A DNA stretch of 64,000 nucleotides from Qipengyuania flava. GTDB lineage: Bacteria > Pseudomonadota > Alphaproteobacteria > Sphingomonadales > Sphingomonadaceae. The position numbers and the translations under genes were made by a program. The notes beneath the pieces are model-generated. The model saw only the letters and a list, made by a program, of their open reading frames with translations, was not told the origin of the DNA and did no database searches. Shown here one piece after another: positions 1 through 8,306 of this stretch (the first letter of the stretch is position 1; every line of letters starts with the position of its first letter). The DNA is taken from positions 1,047,974 through 1,111,973 of the forward strand of contig NZ_JAASQU010000001.1 of NCBI RefSeq assembly GCF_011762005.1. Reading direction: 5' to 3'.

Positions 1-126
1 GCGCTGCTGCCTCCCTTCGCCCGGTCCATGCTGGGACTGGAGCGCCCGGGTCTCGCCGCCCTCCCCGCGCGCGCCGCGACATGGGGAATGGGCAAGACCT
101 TGCGCTGGGCCTTCCGGCAATCCTAG
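1..126 (+). CDS. C-terminal end of an unidentified protein, possibly DUF2236/MpaB-like oxygenase
   Basis: Frame 1 is open from the window edge to a TAG at 124-126 and gives 41 residues ending in WAFRQS. The stretch LLPPFARSMLGLERPG resembles the C-terminal end of DUF2236 (MpaB-type oxygenase) proteins, where an LPPW-R-x-LGL pattern is common; that family call is recall and weak. The stop codon shares the CTAG palindrome with the stop of the convergent HxlR gene, so the two genes overlap by four bases, which supports this being a real gene end. The start lies outside the window. Confidence 0.4.
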   Translation, partial: ALLPPFARSMLGLERPGLAALPARAATWGMGKTLRWAFRQS

Positions 127-806
127 GCGAGCGGTGGCGGCAGCTCGAACAGGTCGACAAAGGCAAGCGCAAGATTGCGGTCTCCTTCGATCACCAGACC
201 GCCCTCGGCTTCGAGCGCGCCGACCGCGACTCCCGCATAAAGCAAGCCCGCAACGACTGGCGCTGCCGGCGCGCGGATGATCGCCCGGGCCGCGTCGATG
301 GCGCCGCGCTCGATCGGCAATTCACCATCGGCGAGGCGCGCAAGAAAACGTTCGCCGCCGATATCGAACCCGATCGTGGCCGACATCGCCGTCGCCTTGG
401 CGGGGTCGAACATGGTGCGCATCGACAGCATAAGCGACACTGCCGACAAAGGCAGCGTAGGATCGTGGCGTGAAGACATCGCCGCCCAGCGCCCCAATTC
501 CTGGATCAACGGCTCTGCCGCATATCCCCAACTGGTGAGCTCATAAACCTGCGCCGGAGCGGGCGACGGGACCCGCCGCCTTGCCAGCACGCCCACATCT
601 TCCAGGCTACCCAGCCGTTCGGTCAGCACCTTTGCCGAGATCCCCGGCAGGCTGGCGCGCAAGTCGGAAAAACGCCGCGGCCCCAACATCAACTCGCGGA
701 CGACGAGCAGCGCCCAGCGTTCGCCGAGCAACTCCATGGCGAAAGCCGTGCCGCAGGCGTCGTCATACCACTTGCCATGACCTTTGGTTTCTTTTTGTAA
801 CTTCAT
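123..806 (-). CDS. HxlR-family transcriptional regulator with a C-terminal SCP2-like extension
   Basis: This 227-residue protein has an HxlR-type winged helix-turn-helix in about residues 15-105, with the family pattern LLGERWALLVVRELMLGPRR followed by FSDLRASLPGISAKVLTERL. A single cysteine near residue 18, just before the winged helix, is where redox- or electrophile-sensing HxlR proteins carry theirs. Most HxlR proteins have 100-150 residues. Here about 110 extra residues resemble the SCP2-like domain found in longer family members (G-x-F-LARLADGE and VEGD-type segments). The gene is divergent from a detoxification-type gene cluster 70 bases away and probably controls it as well as itself. 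The effector is unknown. Confidence 0.85.
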   Translation of the reverse strand: MKLQKETKGHGKWYDDACGTAFAMELLGERWALLVVRELMLGPRRFSDLRASLPGISAKVLTERLGSLEDVGVLARRRVPSPAPAQVYELTSWGYAAEPLIQELGRWAAMSSRHDPTLPLSAVSLMLSMRTMFDPAKATAMSATIGFDIGGERFLARLADGELPIERGAIDAARAIIRAPAAPVVAGLLYAGVAVGALEAEGGLVIEGDRNLALAFVDLFELPPPLA

Positions 807-807
807 C

Positions 808-822
808 GTTGCTTTTAGTAAC
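808..822. promoter_or_regulatory. Candidate HxlR operator
   Basis: An imperfect inverted repeat, GTTGC-TTTTA-GTAAC, sits two bases upstream of the HxlR start codon, in the intergenic region shared with the divergent detoxification genes. A further GTAAC lies at 797-801, inside the first codons of the regulator. Position and symmetry suit autoregulation, but the assignment is inferred from location only. Confidence 0.35.
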
Positions 823-875
823 TCATGCGCGCATCACACTCAAGTTCCGAGTCGCCGGGGATTGAGGAGAAGCGC

Positions 876-1316
876 GTGGACAAAACCATTTTCGTGAACC
901 TGCCGGTGGCTGATCTGGCAAGCTCGACCGCCTTTTATGAAGCCGTCGGCTTCGTGAAGAACGACAAGTTCAGCAACGAACTCGCTTCGGGCATGATCTG
1001 GACCGATACGATCCATGTCATGCTGCTGACCCACGAGTTCTGGAAAACCTTTACCGACAAGCAGATTCCCGATGCTTCCAAGGTGGCGCAGGTGTTGCTT
1101 TGCCTCGGGCTCGAAAGCCGTGCGGCGGTGGATGCCATGGTCGAACGCGCAGCCGCGATACCCGGTGGGCGTGCGGATCCCACGCCGACGCAGGACATGG
1201 GCTTCATGTACGGTCGCAGCTTCGAGGACCCCGACGGGCACATCTGGGAAATCTCATGGATGGATCCCGAAGCCATGGAAAACGGCCCAGGGGAACTGGC
1301 CGAGGCGCAGCACTGA
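876..1316 (+). CDS. VOC (glyoxalase/bleomycin-resistance fold) family protein
   Basis: This is a 146-residue single-domain vicinal-oxygen-chelate protein. It begins VDKTIFVNLPVADLASSTAF and has the paired beta-alpha-beta-beta-beta modules, with a C-terminal EDPDGHIWEISWM segment typical of the metal-site strand. The GTG start at 876 is chosen because a purine-rich ribosome site, TTGAGGAGA, precedes it. An upstream ATG at 825 has none and would add a low-complexity tail. It is the first of five same-strand genes that include two more VOC proteins and a glutathione transferase, so a role in electrophile or dicarbonyl handling is likely. The substrate is not known. Confidence 0.85.
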   Translation: MDKTIFVNLPVADLASSTAFYEAVGFVKNDKFSNELASGMIWTDTIHVMLLTHEFWKTFTDKQIPDASKVAQVLLCLGLESRAAVDAMVERAAAIPGGRADPTPTQDMGFMYGRSFEDPDGHIWEISWMDPEAMENGPGELAEAQH

Positions 1317-1328
1317 AGGAGAGCGAGT

Positions 1329-1694
1329 ATGTATATCCAGGGTTTCGTAGTGCCGGTGCTACCGGGAAAGAAGGAAGCCTATCTGGCAGTGGCGAAGGAT
1401 GCCGGAGAAATGTTCCGCCGTTACGGTGCACTCGAAATCGTCGAGGCTTTCGAGGACGACATCAAGCCCGGCACCCACACCGATTTTCGCAAGGCAGTGC
1501 AGGCAGAGGATGGCGAGCATATCGTTTTCTCCTGGGTGGTCTGGCCCGACAAGGCCACGTGCGAGGAGGCCGCCAGCCAGATGGAAGCGGACGGGCAAAT
1601 GGAGATGCCGGCGGAGATGCCCTTCGCCGGGCCCCGTCTCATCTATGGCGGCTTCACACCGATCTATACGCTCGGGAGGGGAGAAGCGGCATGA
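1329..1694 (+). CDS. DUF1428 family protein (YbaA-like)
   Basis: This 121-residue protein begins MYIQGFVVPVLPGKKEAYLA, the usual opening of DUF1428/YbaA proteins, and keeps the family's FDDIKPG-, FSWVVWPDKA- and PFAGPRLIYGGF-like segments. The fold is a ferredoxin-like dimeric alpha/beta barrel and the biochemical role is unknown. It starts 12 bases after the preceding VOC gene behind AAGGAGAG, and its stop overlaps the next start codon (ATGA), so it is translationally coupled into the cluster. In other bacteria DUF1428 genes often sit beside VOC genes, as here (recall). Confidence 0.85.
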   Translation: MYIQGFVVPVLPGKKEAYLAVAKDAGEMFRRYGALEIVEAFEDDIKPGTHTDFRKAVQAEDGEHIVFSWVVWPDKATCEEAASQMEADGQMEMPAEMPFAGPRLIYGGFTPIYTLGRGEAA

Positions 1695-2476
1695 GCATGC
1701 AGGACCGCGAAGGCGATTTCGTCTGGTACGAATTGATGACCGACAATGCCGATGCCGCGCAGGATTTTTATGGCAGCCTGCTCGGCTGGAAATTCGCCTC
1801 CGGCGATGCGCCCGGTATCGACTATCGCCTGGGTAGCATGACGGACACCGAAGTCGTGGGCGTCATGCAACTGACCGCCGAGATGCACGAAGGCGGCGCG
1901 CGACCGGCATGGATCGGCTATATCGCAGTGACCGCGATCGACGACGCGCTGGCGCGGCTCGAGGAGCTGGGCGGGCGCGTCCTGATGGGGCCCGACCATA
2001 TGGAGGGCGTCGGTCACATGGCGATGGTCACCGACCCGCAGGGGGCGCCATTCTACCTGATCCAGACCGAGGGCGAGCCGAGCGAGTCCTTCGCCAGGTA
2101 CGAGGCACGACTTGGCCATTGCGCATGGAACGAACTGGTCACCGATGACCCCGCCGCCGCGGGTGCGTTCTACTCCGCTCTGGTGGGGTGGGAGAAAGGC
2201 GAATGCATGGATATGGGCGAGATGGGCCCCTACCAGATGTATGCGGCTGGCGACTACACCCTGGGCGCGATGATGAAGCGCCCCGATGCAATGCCGGTTT
2301 CGCTGTGGTGCTATTATTTCCGCGTTCCCGACATTGATGCCGCGCAAGCGTCGGTCGAACGCCACGGCGGACAGGTGGTCAACGGCCCGATGGAAGTCCC
2401 CGGCGGCGAATTTGTCCTGCAGGGCGTCGATCCGCAAGGCGCGATGTTCTCGCTTATCGGCAAACGCGGAGAGTGA
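1691..2476 (+). CDS. Two-domain VOC family protein
   Basis: This 261-residue protein carries two tandem VOC domains. The first (about residues 8-120) opens FVWYELMTDNADAAQDFYG and the second (about 135-258) opens HCAWNELVTDDPAAAGAFY. Such double-domain proteins resemble the antibiotic-resistance/CFP-30-like glyoxalase group with W-x-EL-x-T-D starts to each domain. The start at 1691 gives an ATGA overlap with the DUF1428 stop. Each domain ends in a D-P-Q-G-A-x-F segment. It sits mid-operon between DUF1428 and a glutathione transferase. The ligand is unknown. Confidence 0.85.
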   Translation: MSMQDREGDFVWYELMTDNADAAQDFYGSLLGWKFASGDAPGIDYRLGSMTDTEVVGVMQLTAEMHEGGARPAWIGYIAVTAIDDALARLEELGGRVLMGPDHMEGVGHMAMVTDPQGAPFYLIQTEGEPSESFARYEARLGHCAWNELVTDDPAAAGAFYSALVGWEKGECMDMGEMGPYQMYAAGDYTLGAMMKRPDAMPVSLWCYYFRVPDIDAAQASVERHGGQVVNGPMEVPGGEFVLQGVDPQGAMFSLIGKRGE

Positions 2477-2480
2477 AACG

Positions 2481-3116
2481 ATGGCCGACTACACATTCTA
2501 CACCAACCCCATGAGCCGCGGGCAGATCGTCCGCTGGGCGCTGCACGAAGCGCAGGCGGATTACGAGCAGGCCCTGCTGACCTATGGCGGCACCATTGCC
2601 GAGCCGGCCTATCTGGCGATCAACCCGATGGGCAAAGTCCCGGCACTGGTCCACCACCGTGAAGGTGGCGACCGGATCATCACCGAATGCGCAGCGATCT
2701 GTCACTACCTGGCCGAAACCGCAGCGCCCGGGCTGCTCGCGGACGATGCCGAGAAGTCCGAGTATTTCCGCCTGCTGTTCTTCGCAGCGGGACCGCTGGA
2801 ACAGGCCATAACCGCGCGGAACATGGGATGGGATCCGGCCGAACCCGAAAAGCAGGCGACGACGGGCTTCGGCAGCTACGAGCGAACGGTCGATGCGTTC
2901 GAAACGCTGCTGCAAGGCCGTGACTTCGTGTGCGGCGAACGCTTCACTATGGCCGATGTCTACGTAGGCAGCCAGGTAATCTGGGGAGTCCAGTTCGGGA
3001 CCCTGCCCAAGCGTCCCGCTTTCGAAGCCTATGCCTCCCGGCTTACCGAACGCACCGCCTATATCGAGGCCAAGGCGATCGATGCCAAGCTGATCGAGGA
3101 AAAAGCAAATGGCTGA
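2481..3116 (+). CDS. Glutathione S-transferase family protein
   Basis: This 211-residue cytosolic GST has an N-terminal thioredoxin-like domain (about residues 1-80: YTFYTNPMSRGQIVRWAL, then INPMGKVPALV with the cis-proline, and an E-C segment that binds the glutathione gamma-glutamyl group) and an all-helical C-terminal domain containing FTMADVYVGSQ. The ATG at 2481 follows the VOC stop by four bases with GGAGAG upstream. The gene overlaps the next by eight bases. A GST in an operon with three VOC proteins suggests conjugation and isomerisation of reactive electrophiles in the cytoplasm; the substrate cannot be read from sequence. Confidence 0.9.
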   Translation: MADYTFYTNPMSRGQIVRWALHEAQADYEQALLTYGGTIAEPAYLAINPMGKVPALVHHREGGDRIITECAAICHYLAETAAPGLLADDAEKSEYFRLLFFAAGPLEQAITARNMGWDPAEPEKQATTGFGSYERTVDAFETLLQGRDFVCGERFTMADVYVGSQVIWGVQFGTLPKRPAFEAYASRLTERTAYIEAKAIDAKLIEEKANG

Positions 3117-3594
3117 CCAACGCCTGGCGACCTGCCTCTGGTTCGATGGCGGCGCGAAGGACGCTGCAGAATTCTACTGCGCCCTGTTCCCCGATAGCCA
3201 TGTCAAACGGATCGACACCGCGCCGGCCGATTATCCCGGTGGGCGAGCCGGAGACGTGCTGACCGTGAGTTTCATGCTGCTGGGCAGCGCTTTCATGGCT
3301 CTCAACGGCAAGGAGAAGAACGACTTCACCGACGCCGTATCGTTTCAGGTCTTTACCGAAACGCAGGCCGAAACGGATCGGTACTGGTCAGCCCTGACCG
3401 CCAATGGCGGAAGCGAAATGGCATGCAGCTGGTGCTGTGACCGCTGGGGCATTCGCTGGCAGATAATCCCGCGCGTGCTGATGGAAGGCCTCGAGCATGC
3501 CGAACCTCAAGTGCGTGCGCGGGTGTTTGCCGCCATGCAGGAAATGGTCAAGATCGATCATGCCGTCATCGAGCAAGCGATTGCCGGAATTTAG
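3109..3594 (+). CDS. PhnB/3-demethylubiquinone methyltransferase-like VOC protein
   Basis: This 161-residue protein belongs to the PF06983-type VOC group that databases often mislabel as 3-demethylubiquinone-9 methyltransferase. Features are CLWFDGGAKDAAEFYCALFP at the start, FMALNG in the middle, and W-G-x-x-WQIIPRVL before a helical C-terminus. It overlaps the GST gene by eight bases and ends the five-gene cluster. It lacks a SAM-binding motif, so a methyltransferase function is unlikely. The true ligand is unknown. Confidence 0.85.
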   Translation: MADQRLATCLWFDGGAKDAAEFYCALFPDSHVKRIDTAPADYPGGRAGDVLTVSFMLLGSAFMALNGKEKNDFTDAVSFQVFTETQAETDRYWSALTANGGSEMACSWCCDRWGIRWQIIPRVLMEGLEHAEPQVRARVFAAMQEMVKIDHAVIEQAIAGI

Positions 3595-3615
3595 CCGCTC
3601 CCTGGCGGCCTGACG

Positions 3616-4209
3616 TCACGCGAGAGCACGCGCCTTGCGCAGCGTCTGGTAAGCTTCCACCACGCGGTTGAGCCGCGTTTCATATTGCCGGTTCCCGCCA
3701 TTGCGGTCGGGGTGATAACGGCGCACCAGTTCCGAGTATCGCCGCCTCAACCCCTTGCGATCCGTGTCCAGTCCAAGCCCCATTGTCTCAAGCGCTTCGG
3801 CCTCCTCGCGACTGAACCGCCCGTCCATCGCCATTTCCGCTTCGCGCCGGGCGCGGCTCTTTATGCCGCTGGCGCGCGCCGAAATCGCATCGAGCGGATC
3901 GTCGAAATCGCTCCATCGCGGCATGCCGTCGACACCCGCAGTCGGGCGAAAACTGGGGCTCTCGGTACGCCAGCCCGACGCGGGCGATTGTGCGGCGAAA
4001 ACTTCCTCTGCGCTCATGCCTTCGAACCAGTCATAGCCTGCGTTGAATTCGCGGACATGTTCCAGGCATAGCCAACGCCATTCGCCCGGCCCGTCGAAAC
4101 CGTGCCCCTGCCCGCCCGGCGCGCGGAATTCGCCCGGCTCGCTACACCGCGGGTGGGCGCATTCTCGCCCGGTGTCTTCGTATCGTCCGTGAAACTTTGT
4201 CTGGCGCAT
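3616..4209 (-). CDS. J-domain (DnaJ-like) protein
   Basis: This 197-residue protein has a J-domain at the C-terminus (about residues 130-195) with the invariant HPD in RRYHPDRNGG. The first 60 residues carry a C-x4-C...C-x2-H pattern (CAHPRCSEPG and LCLEHVREF) that could bind zinc. Classical DnaJ has its J-domain first, so this is a type III co-chaperone that should stimulate an Hsp70 ATPase. Its client and location are unknown. It is divergent from the BolA gene, an arrangement I recall as common in alphaproteobacteria. Confidence 0.85.
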   Translation of the reverse strand: MRQTKFHGRYEDTGRECAHPRCSEPGEFRAPGGQGHGFDGPGEWRWLCLEHVREFNAGYDWFEGMSAEEVFAAQSPASGWRTESPSFRPTAGVDGMPRWSDFDDPLDAISARASGIKSRARREAEMAMDGRFSREEAEALETMGLGLDTDRKGLRRRYSELVRRYHPDRNGGNRQYETRLNRVVEAYQTLRKARALA

Positions 4210-4269
4210 TCGTTCTAGGATGGGGAGCGAAACACGCTAAGAAAACCCCGGACAAGGAGATTCGACCTC

Positions 4270-4542
4270 GTGGCAGGACCCGTTCAGCAGGAAATGGAAC
4301 GACTTTTGAAAGAGGCGTTCAGCCCTACCCGGCTCGACGTCATCAACGATAGCGCCAAGCACGCCGGACATTCGGGCGACGATGGCAGCGGCGAATCGCA
4401 TTTTACCGTCGTGATCGAGGCGCCCGCCTTCGCAGACAAGTCGCGGCTCGAACGCCAGCGCATGGTCAACCGGGCTCTGGGTGACATCCCCGGCGAACGG
4501 GTGCACGCACTCGCCATCCAGGCTTCGGCACCGACAAGCTAG
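4270..4542 (+). CDS. bolA: BolA family protein
   Basis: This 90-residue protein has the BolA fold, with ESHFTVVIEAPAFADKSRLE and RQRMVNRALGD followed by HALAIQA. The histidine of the ESHF segment and the C-terminal histidine are the residues that ligate an iron-sulphur cluster with monothiol glutaredoxin in this family. The GTG at 4270 follows AAGGAGA at a good distance, and no other start fits. BolA proteins act with glutaredoxin in iron-sulphur trafficking and iron sensing. No grx gene lies nearby in the window. Confidence 0.88.
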   Translation: MAGPVQQEMERLLKEAFSPTRLDVINDSAKHAGHSGDDGSGESHFTVVIEAPAFADKSRLERQRMVNRALGDIPGERVHALAIQASAPTS

Positions 4543-4556
4543 TAGGGACAGCGACA

Positions 4557-5447
4557 ATGAGCCAGATCGATCAGGTCCTCACCCCGACCACGCACGATCT
4601 CGGCCAGTTCCAGGTCCGACGTGTGCTGCCCGCGAAGGCGCGCAGCATGGTCGGACCCTTCATCTTCGTCGATCAGTTCGGCCCCGCGCAGCTCGATCTG
4701 GGCGGCGGGATGGACGTTCGCCCGCATCCGCATATCAACCTCGCCACCGTAACCTGGCTGTTCGAGGGCGCGATCGACCACCGCGACAGCCTCGGCACGT
4801 TCTCGACCATTCGCCCGGGACAGGTAAACCTGATGACTGCGGGTCGCGGCATCGTCCATTCGGAACGCTCGCCGGCAGAAAAGCGACGGGCGGGTCCGAA
4901 GCTCTACGGCATGCAGACCTGGCTCGCTCTTCCCGACGGGCGCGAGGAGATCGATCCCGCATTCGAGGCAGTGAAGAACTTGCCGATTGTCGAGGACGGG
5001 CGCGCGAAGGCGATCGTGATCATGGGAGAATTGTGGGGTGAACGCGCTCCCACCACCACGCATGCGCACACGATCTATGCCGAGATCATGCTCGGCGCCG
5101 GCGGTGCGATCCCGCTGGAGGAAGACGCCGACGAACGCGCGGTCATGCTGGTGGGCGGAGAAGCCTCCGTCGATGGCCACCCGCTGCGGCTGTATGAACT
5201 TGCGGTGCTGCAACCCGGGCGTGACATGACGCTCGAAAGCCGTACGGGCGCGCGCGTGATGCTGCTCGGCGGAGAAGCCTTCACCAGCGAACGCCATGCT
5301 TGGTGGAACTTCGTCAGTTCGAGCCGCGAACGCATCAACCAGGCCAAGAGCGATTGGCGTGCAGGCCGCTTTCCGGTGGTCCCGGGCGACGAGGAGGAAC
5401 ATATTCCCCTGCCCCAAGGCACGCCCAAGACGGTAACCTATCCTTGA
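4557..5447 (+). CDS. Pirin family protein
   Basis: This 296-residue bicupin has the pirin N-terminal domain with metal-binding histidines in RPHPHINLATVTWLFEGA and DHRDSLGT, then G-R-G-I-V-H-SERSP, which carries a further ligand. The C-terminal cupin includes a GGEAF-T-S-E-R-H segment. Pirins are iron-binding cupins; some bacterial members oxidise quercetin and others modulate enzymes, so no single function can be assigned. It starts 14 bases after bolA and is followed 10 bases later by an SDR gene, so the group may be one operon. Confidence 0.88.
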   Translation: MSQIDQVLTPTTHDLGQFQVRRVLPAKARSMVGPFIFVDQFGPAQLDLGGGMDVRPHPHINLATVTWLFEGAIDHRDSLGTFSTIRPGQVNLMTAGRGIVHSERSPAEKRRAGPKLYGMQTWLALPDGREEIDPAFEAVKNLPIVEDGRAKAIVIMGELWGERAPTTTHAHTIYAEIMLGAGGAIPLEEDADERAVMLVGGEASVDGHPLRLYELAVLQPGRDMTLESRTGARVMLLGGEAFTSERHAWWNFVSSSRERINQAKSDWRAGRFPVVPGDEEEHIPLPQGTPKTVTYP

Positions 5448-5457
5448 GGGAGGACAT

Positions 5458-6273
5458 ATGAGTTTCGAAGGCAAGACCGCGTGGATTACCGGGGCTAGCA
5501 GCGGGATCGGCGCGGCGCTCGCGCGCGAATGGGCCGCTCGCGGCGCACGCATCATCCTGTCGGGCCGCGACGAAGGCAGATTGGCCGCAGTGGCTGGCGA
5601 CATCGCGACCGATACGCTGGTCCTGCCCTTCGATGTCCGCGATGACGAGGCGATGCTCGCTGCGACCGAGAAAGCGATCGGCTGGCGGGACGGGGTCGAT
5701 ATCTTCGTCGCCAACGCCGGTGTATCGCAACGCAGCGCGGCGGTGGATACCGACATGGCGGTCTATCGCGAGATCATCGACATCGACCTCACCGCACAGA
5801 TCGCGGCGACGCAGGCGCTGCTGCCGCACGTCACCGCGCGGGGCAGCGGGCATCTGCTGTTCATCAGCTCGATCGCGGGCAAAGTCGGCGTGCCCATGCG
5901 CACCGCCTATTGCGCGGCCAAGTTCGGGCTGGTGGGATATGCCGACGCGCTGCGCGCCGAACTGTCGCAGCAGGGCATTTCAGTGCATGTCGTCTGCCCC
6001 GGATCGGTCGCCACCGATGTCAGCCGCAACGCGCTGACCGCCGATGGCAGCAAGCGCGGACGTAGCGACAAGGTGATCGACAACGGCATTGCCCCCGACG
6101 AGGCGGCCAGGCGGATTATCGATGCGGTCGCGGCCAACCAGCGCGAGATCATCGTCGCTGAGGGCATGGAAGAAGCGATGGGCGAACTGCGCCGCACCCA
6201 GGACCAATTGCTCGACCAGGTCGCGGGCATGGTCGCCGCGGGGTATATGGACAAGATGAAGGCGGAGAGCTGA
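5458..6273 (+). CDS. Short-chain dehydrogenase/reductase
   Basis: This 271-residue classical SDR has the Rossmann motif TGASSGIG near the N-terminus, the NAGVS motif, an active-site serine in SSIAGK and the Y-x3-K pair in YCAAKFG. The preferred cofactor is likely NADP(H), given the arginine in SGRDEGRL after the second strand. The start follows GAGGGAGG. The substrate is unknown; the neighbouring epoxide-hydrolase-like gene begins two bases after the stop, so the two products may act in one pathway. Confidence 0.88.
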   Translation: MSFEGKTAWITGASSGIGAALAREWAARGARIILSGRDEGRLAAVAGDIATDTLVLPFDVRDDEAMLAATEKAIGWRDGVDIFVANAGVSQRSAAVDTDMAVYREIIDIDLTAQIAATQALLPHVTARGSGHLLFISSIAGKVGVPMRTAYCAAKFGLVGYADALRAELSQQGISVHVVCPGSVATDVSRNALTADGSKRGRSDKVIDNGIAPDEAARRIIDAVAANQREIIVAEGMEEAMGELRRTQDQLLDQVAGMVAAGYMDKMKAES

Positions 6274-6275
6274 TC

Positions 6276-7178
6276 ATGGCGCTTGCCCAGCAGCGGGTTG
6301 CGCTGGCCAATGGCATCGAACTCGATGTGGTCGACGAGGGGCCGCGCGATGCGCCGGTACTGATCTTCCTGCACGGATTTCCCGAAAGCCATCGCACGTG
6401 GCGCAACCAGATCGCGCGCTTTTCAGATCGATATCGCTGCATCGCGCCCGACCAGCGCGGCTATCGCGGATCGTCCAAGCCGCAGGAGGTCGAGGCCTAT
6501 ACGCCCGACAAGCTCGTCGGTGACGTTTTCCTAATGGCCGACGCGCTGGGGGTCGAAACCTTCACCATCGTCGGCCACGATTGGGGCGGCGCGATCGCCT
6601 GGGGCGTCGCCTATGCCGGAATGGCCAACGGCCGCGTGACGCGCGCGATCATCGCCAATGCGCCGCATCCGGTGATCTTTCCGCGACTGCTCTACACCAA
6701 TCGCCAGCAACGCGAGGCGAGCCAGTACTTTCGCGAGTTCCGTGATCCCGCCAATGACACGCTGGTGCGCAAGCACGGTCTCGGTGCACTGCTGATGAAA
6801 GTGTTCACCGGAGACCTTACCGTCACGATGGAGCCCGAGGAACAGGCAGCGCTTCTCGAGGACTGGTCCGACCCCGATGCCGCGATCGGCATGCTCAATT
6901 ACTACCGCGCCAGCCCGATGGAAGTGCTCGATCTCGACGCGCCCTACGACCTTCCTGCGGACTATCAGGATTTCCCGCTGCCGAAGCTCGGCATGGAAAC
7001 ACTGGTCATCTGGGCGATGGATGATGCCGCCCTGCCGCCGGCCAATCTCGACGGGCTGGAAGAGAAAGTGGAGCATCTCGAAATCGTCCAGGTCCCGGGC
7101 TGCGGTCATTTCGTCCAGTGGGAGGCGCCCGAGCAGTTCAATTCTGCGATGGAAGACTTCCTGTCCCGCACCGGCTGA
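6276..7178 (+). CDS. Alpha/beta hydrolase, epoxide-hydrolase type
   Basis: This 300-residue alpha/beta hydrolase carries HGFPESHRTW (oxyanion-hole HGxP motif) and a nucleophile elbow GHDWGG with aspartate rather than serine. An aspartate nucleophile is the mark of epoxide hydrolases and haloalkane or fluoroacetate dehalogenases. The catalytic histidine lies in GCGHFVQWE near the end. Epoxide hydrolysis is the likelier reaction, because the HGFPES signature is typical of soluble epoxide hydrolases. The gene runs straight on from the SDR gene and meets the convergent DUF2332 gene end to end. Confidence 0.85.
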   Translation: MALAQQRVALANGIELDVVDEGPRDAPVLIFLHGFPESHRTWRNQIARFSDRYRCIAPDQRGYRGSSKPQEVEAYTPDKLVGDVFLMADALGVETFTIVGHDWGGAIAWGVAYAGMANGRVTRAIIANAPHPVIFPRLLYTNRQQREASQYFREFRDPANDTLVRKHGLGALLMKVFTGDLTVTMEPEEQAALLEDWSDPDAAIGMLNYYRASPMEVLDLDAPYDLPADYQDFPLPKLGMETLVIWAMDDAALPPANLDGLEEKVEHLEIVQVPGCGHFVQWEAPEQFNSAMEDFLSRTG

Positions 7179-8270
7179 TCAGCCGGACCATTCGATCCAC
7201 GCGCCATGGGGATGCGCAGTGGCGAGTTGGCGCCACTCTTCCCCGCCGGGCCAGTACCGGACCGACAGTTCGTGGCGATGCGTGTCGCGATTGGCCTCGA
7301 GGCTGACCCAGGCGAGCGGCGCATCCGCCGTCGCCCTTGCACCTGCATCCTCCATCAGCGAGGTTATGCGCTCGCGCTCCTCGGCGGGAATGTATTGCCA
7401 GACCACCGAATGCATCAGCACGCGCGTGGCGCCCTCCTTATGAGGCTTTCCGAGCTGTCGCTGGAGGAAGTCCACGGCTCGCATCCGCGCAATCTCGGGC
7501 GGGAAGCTGTTCGCGGCATCGATCGCCGCGTCCATCCTTGCGAAGCGTTCGGTAAACTCGGGCCAGATATAGGCTTTCAGGCGCAGCGCCTGTGCTGGAT
7601 CGGTGAGATCGACCGGTGCGACATCGCACCCTCGTGCATCGACTATGTCGAATGTTCGCGCGGGGGGTGGGTCGCCGCGCCACTCAGGCACGAGCTTCAT
7701 GCGCGATGTGGCCGGACCGGCCGACACGCCGCCCAGTTCATAGCGATAGCGGCGCATCATCAGATTTATCCCCGCGCTCGATCCGATCTCCATCAATTCG
7801 AAATCGGCGGGCAATCCCTGATCGACCAGCCACAGGAAAGCGGCAGCAAAATTGGCCGACCGCCCTGCCTCATTGGTCTGGGGCGGCCCGTCGAGCCACG
7901 GCATCAGATAGGGCTCGTGCCGCTCGATCGCATCGGCGATCAATTCGGCGCCATGGGTCGGGCCAAGCCCTTCATAGATCGGGGCCAGTGCGGGTTCCTC
8001 GCCGGCAAGATGCAACGCGTGTAGCCCGCCGGCGACACGCAATGGCAGCGCATCGGCCAGCGCAGGCCCGGCCCAGCGGCGCACGCGCCGCATGACCGCG
8101 CCCCCGCGTTCGGTATCGAGCAACTGGCGCAACGCATCGCACACCAGCGCGGTGATGGGCGCGCCATTGTCGCGGCAATAGGCGACCTGGTTCTCGAATG
8201 CGCGCGCCACCGCGTCGGGCCCACAGGCCCCCGGATCGGTCGCGACATATTGTGCCTTGTCGATCGGCAT
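7179..8270 (-). CDS. DUF2332 domain-containing protein
   Basis: This 363-residue protein matches the DUF2332 family. It has an N-terminal helical region ([20 protein letters not shown]), a central [20 protein letters not shown] segment resembling a SAM-methyltransferase motif I, and a C-terminal HSVVWQYIP and [15 protein letters not shown]. The GSSAG-like loop suggests a Rossmann-fold methyltransferase, but no activity is established and the name says only that the family exists. Its start lies 36 bases from the divergent hisG start, so the two share a promoter region. Confidence 0.85.
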   Translation of the reverse strand: MPIDKAQYVATDPGACGPDAVARAFENQVAYCRDNGAPITALVCDALRQLLDTERGGAVMRRVRRWAGPALADALPLRVAGGLHALHLAGEEPALAPIYEGLGPTHGAELIADAIERHEPYLMPWLDGPPQTNEAGRSANFAAAFLWLVDQGLPADFELMEIGSSAGINLMMRRYRYELGGVSAGPATSRMKLVPEWRGDPPPARTFDIVDARGCDVAPVDLTDPAQALRLKAYIWPEFTERFARMDAAIDAANSFPPEIARMRAVDFLQRQLGKPHKEGATRVLMHSVVWQYIPAEERERITSLMEDAGARATADAPLAWVSLEANRDTHRHELSVRYWPGGEEWRQLATAHPHGAWIEWSG

Positions 8271-8306
8271 TGCCCTTTGGCCCCCTGCTGCCTATCTGCG
8301 CACCCC

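Noticed and set aside
825-875. ATG at 825 as start of the first VOC gene
   Set aside because: No ribosome site precedes it, and it adds a serine-rich leader not seen in the family. GTG at 876 has a strong site.
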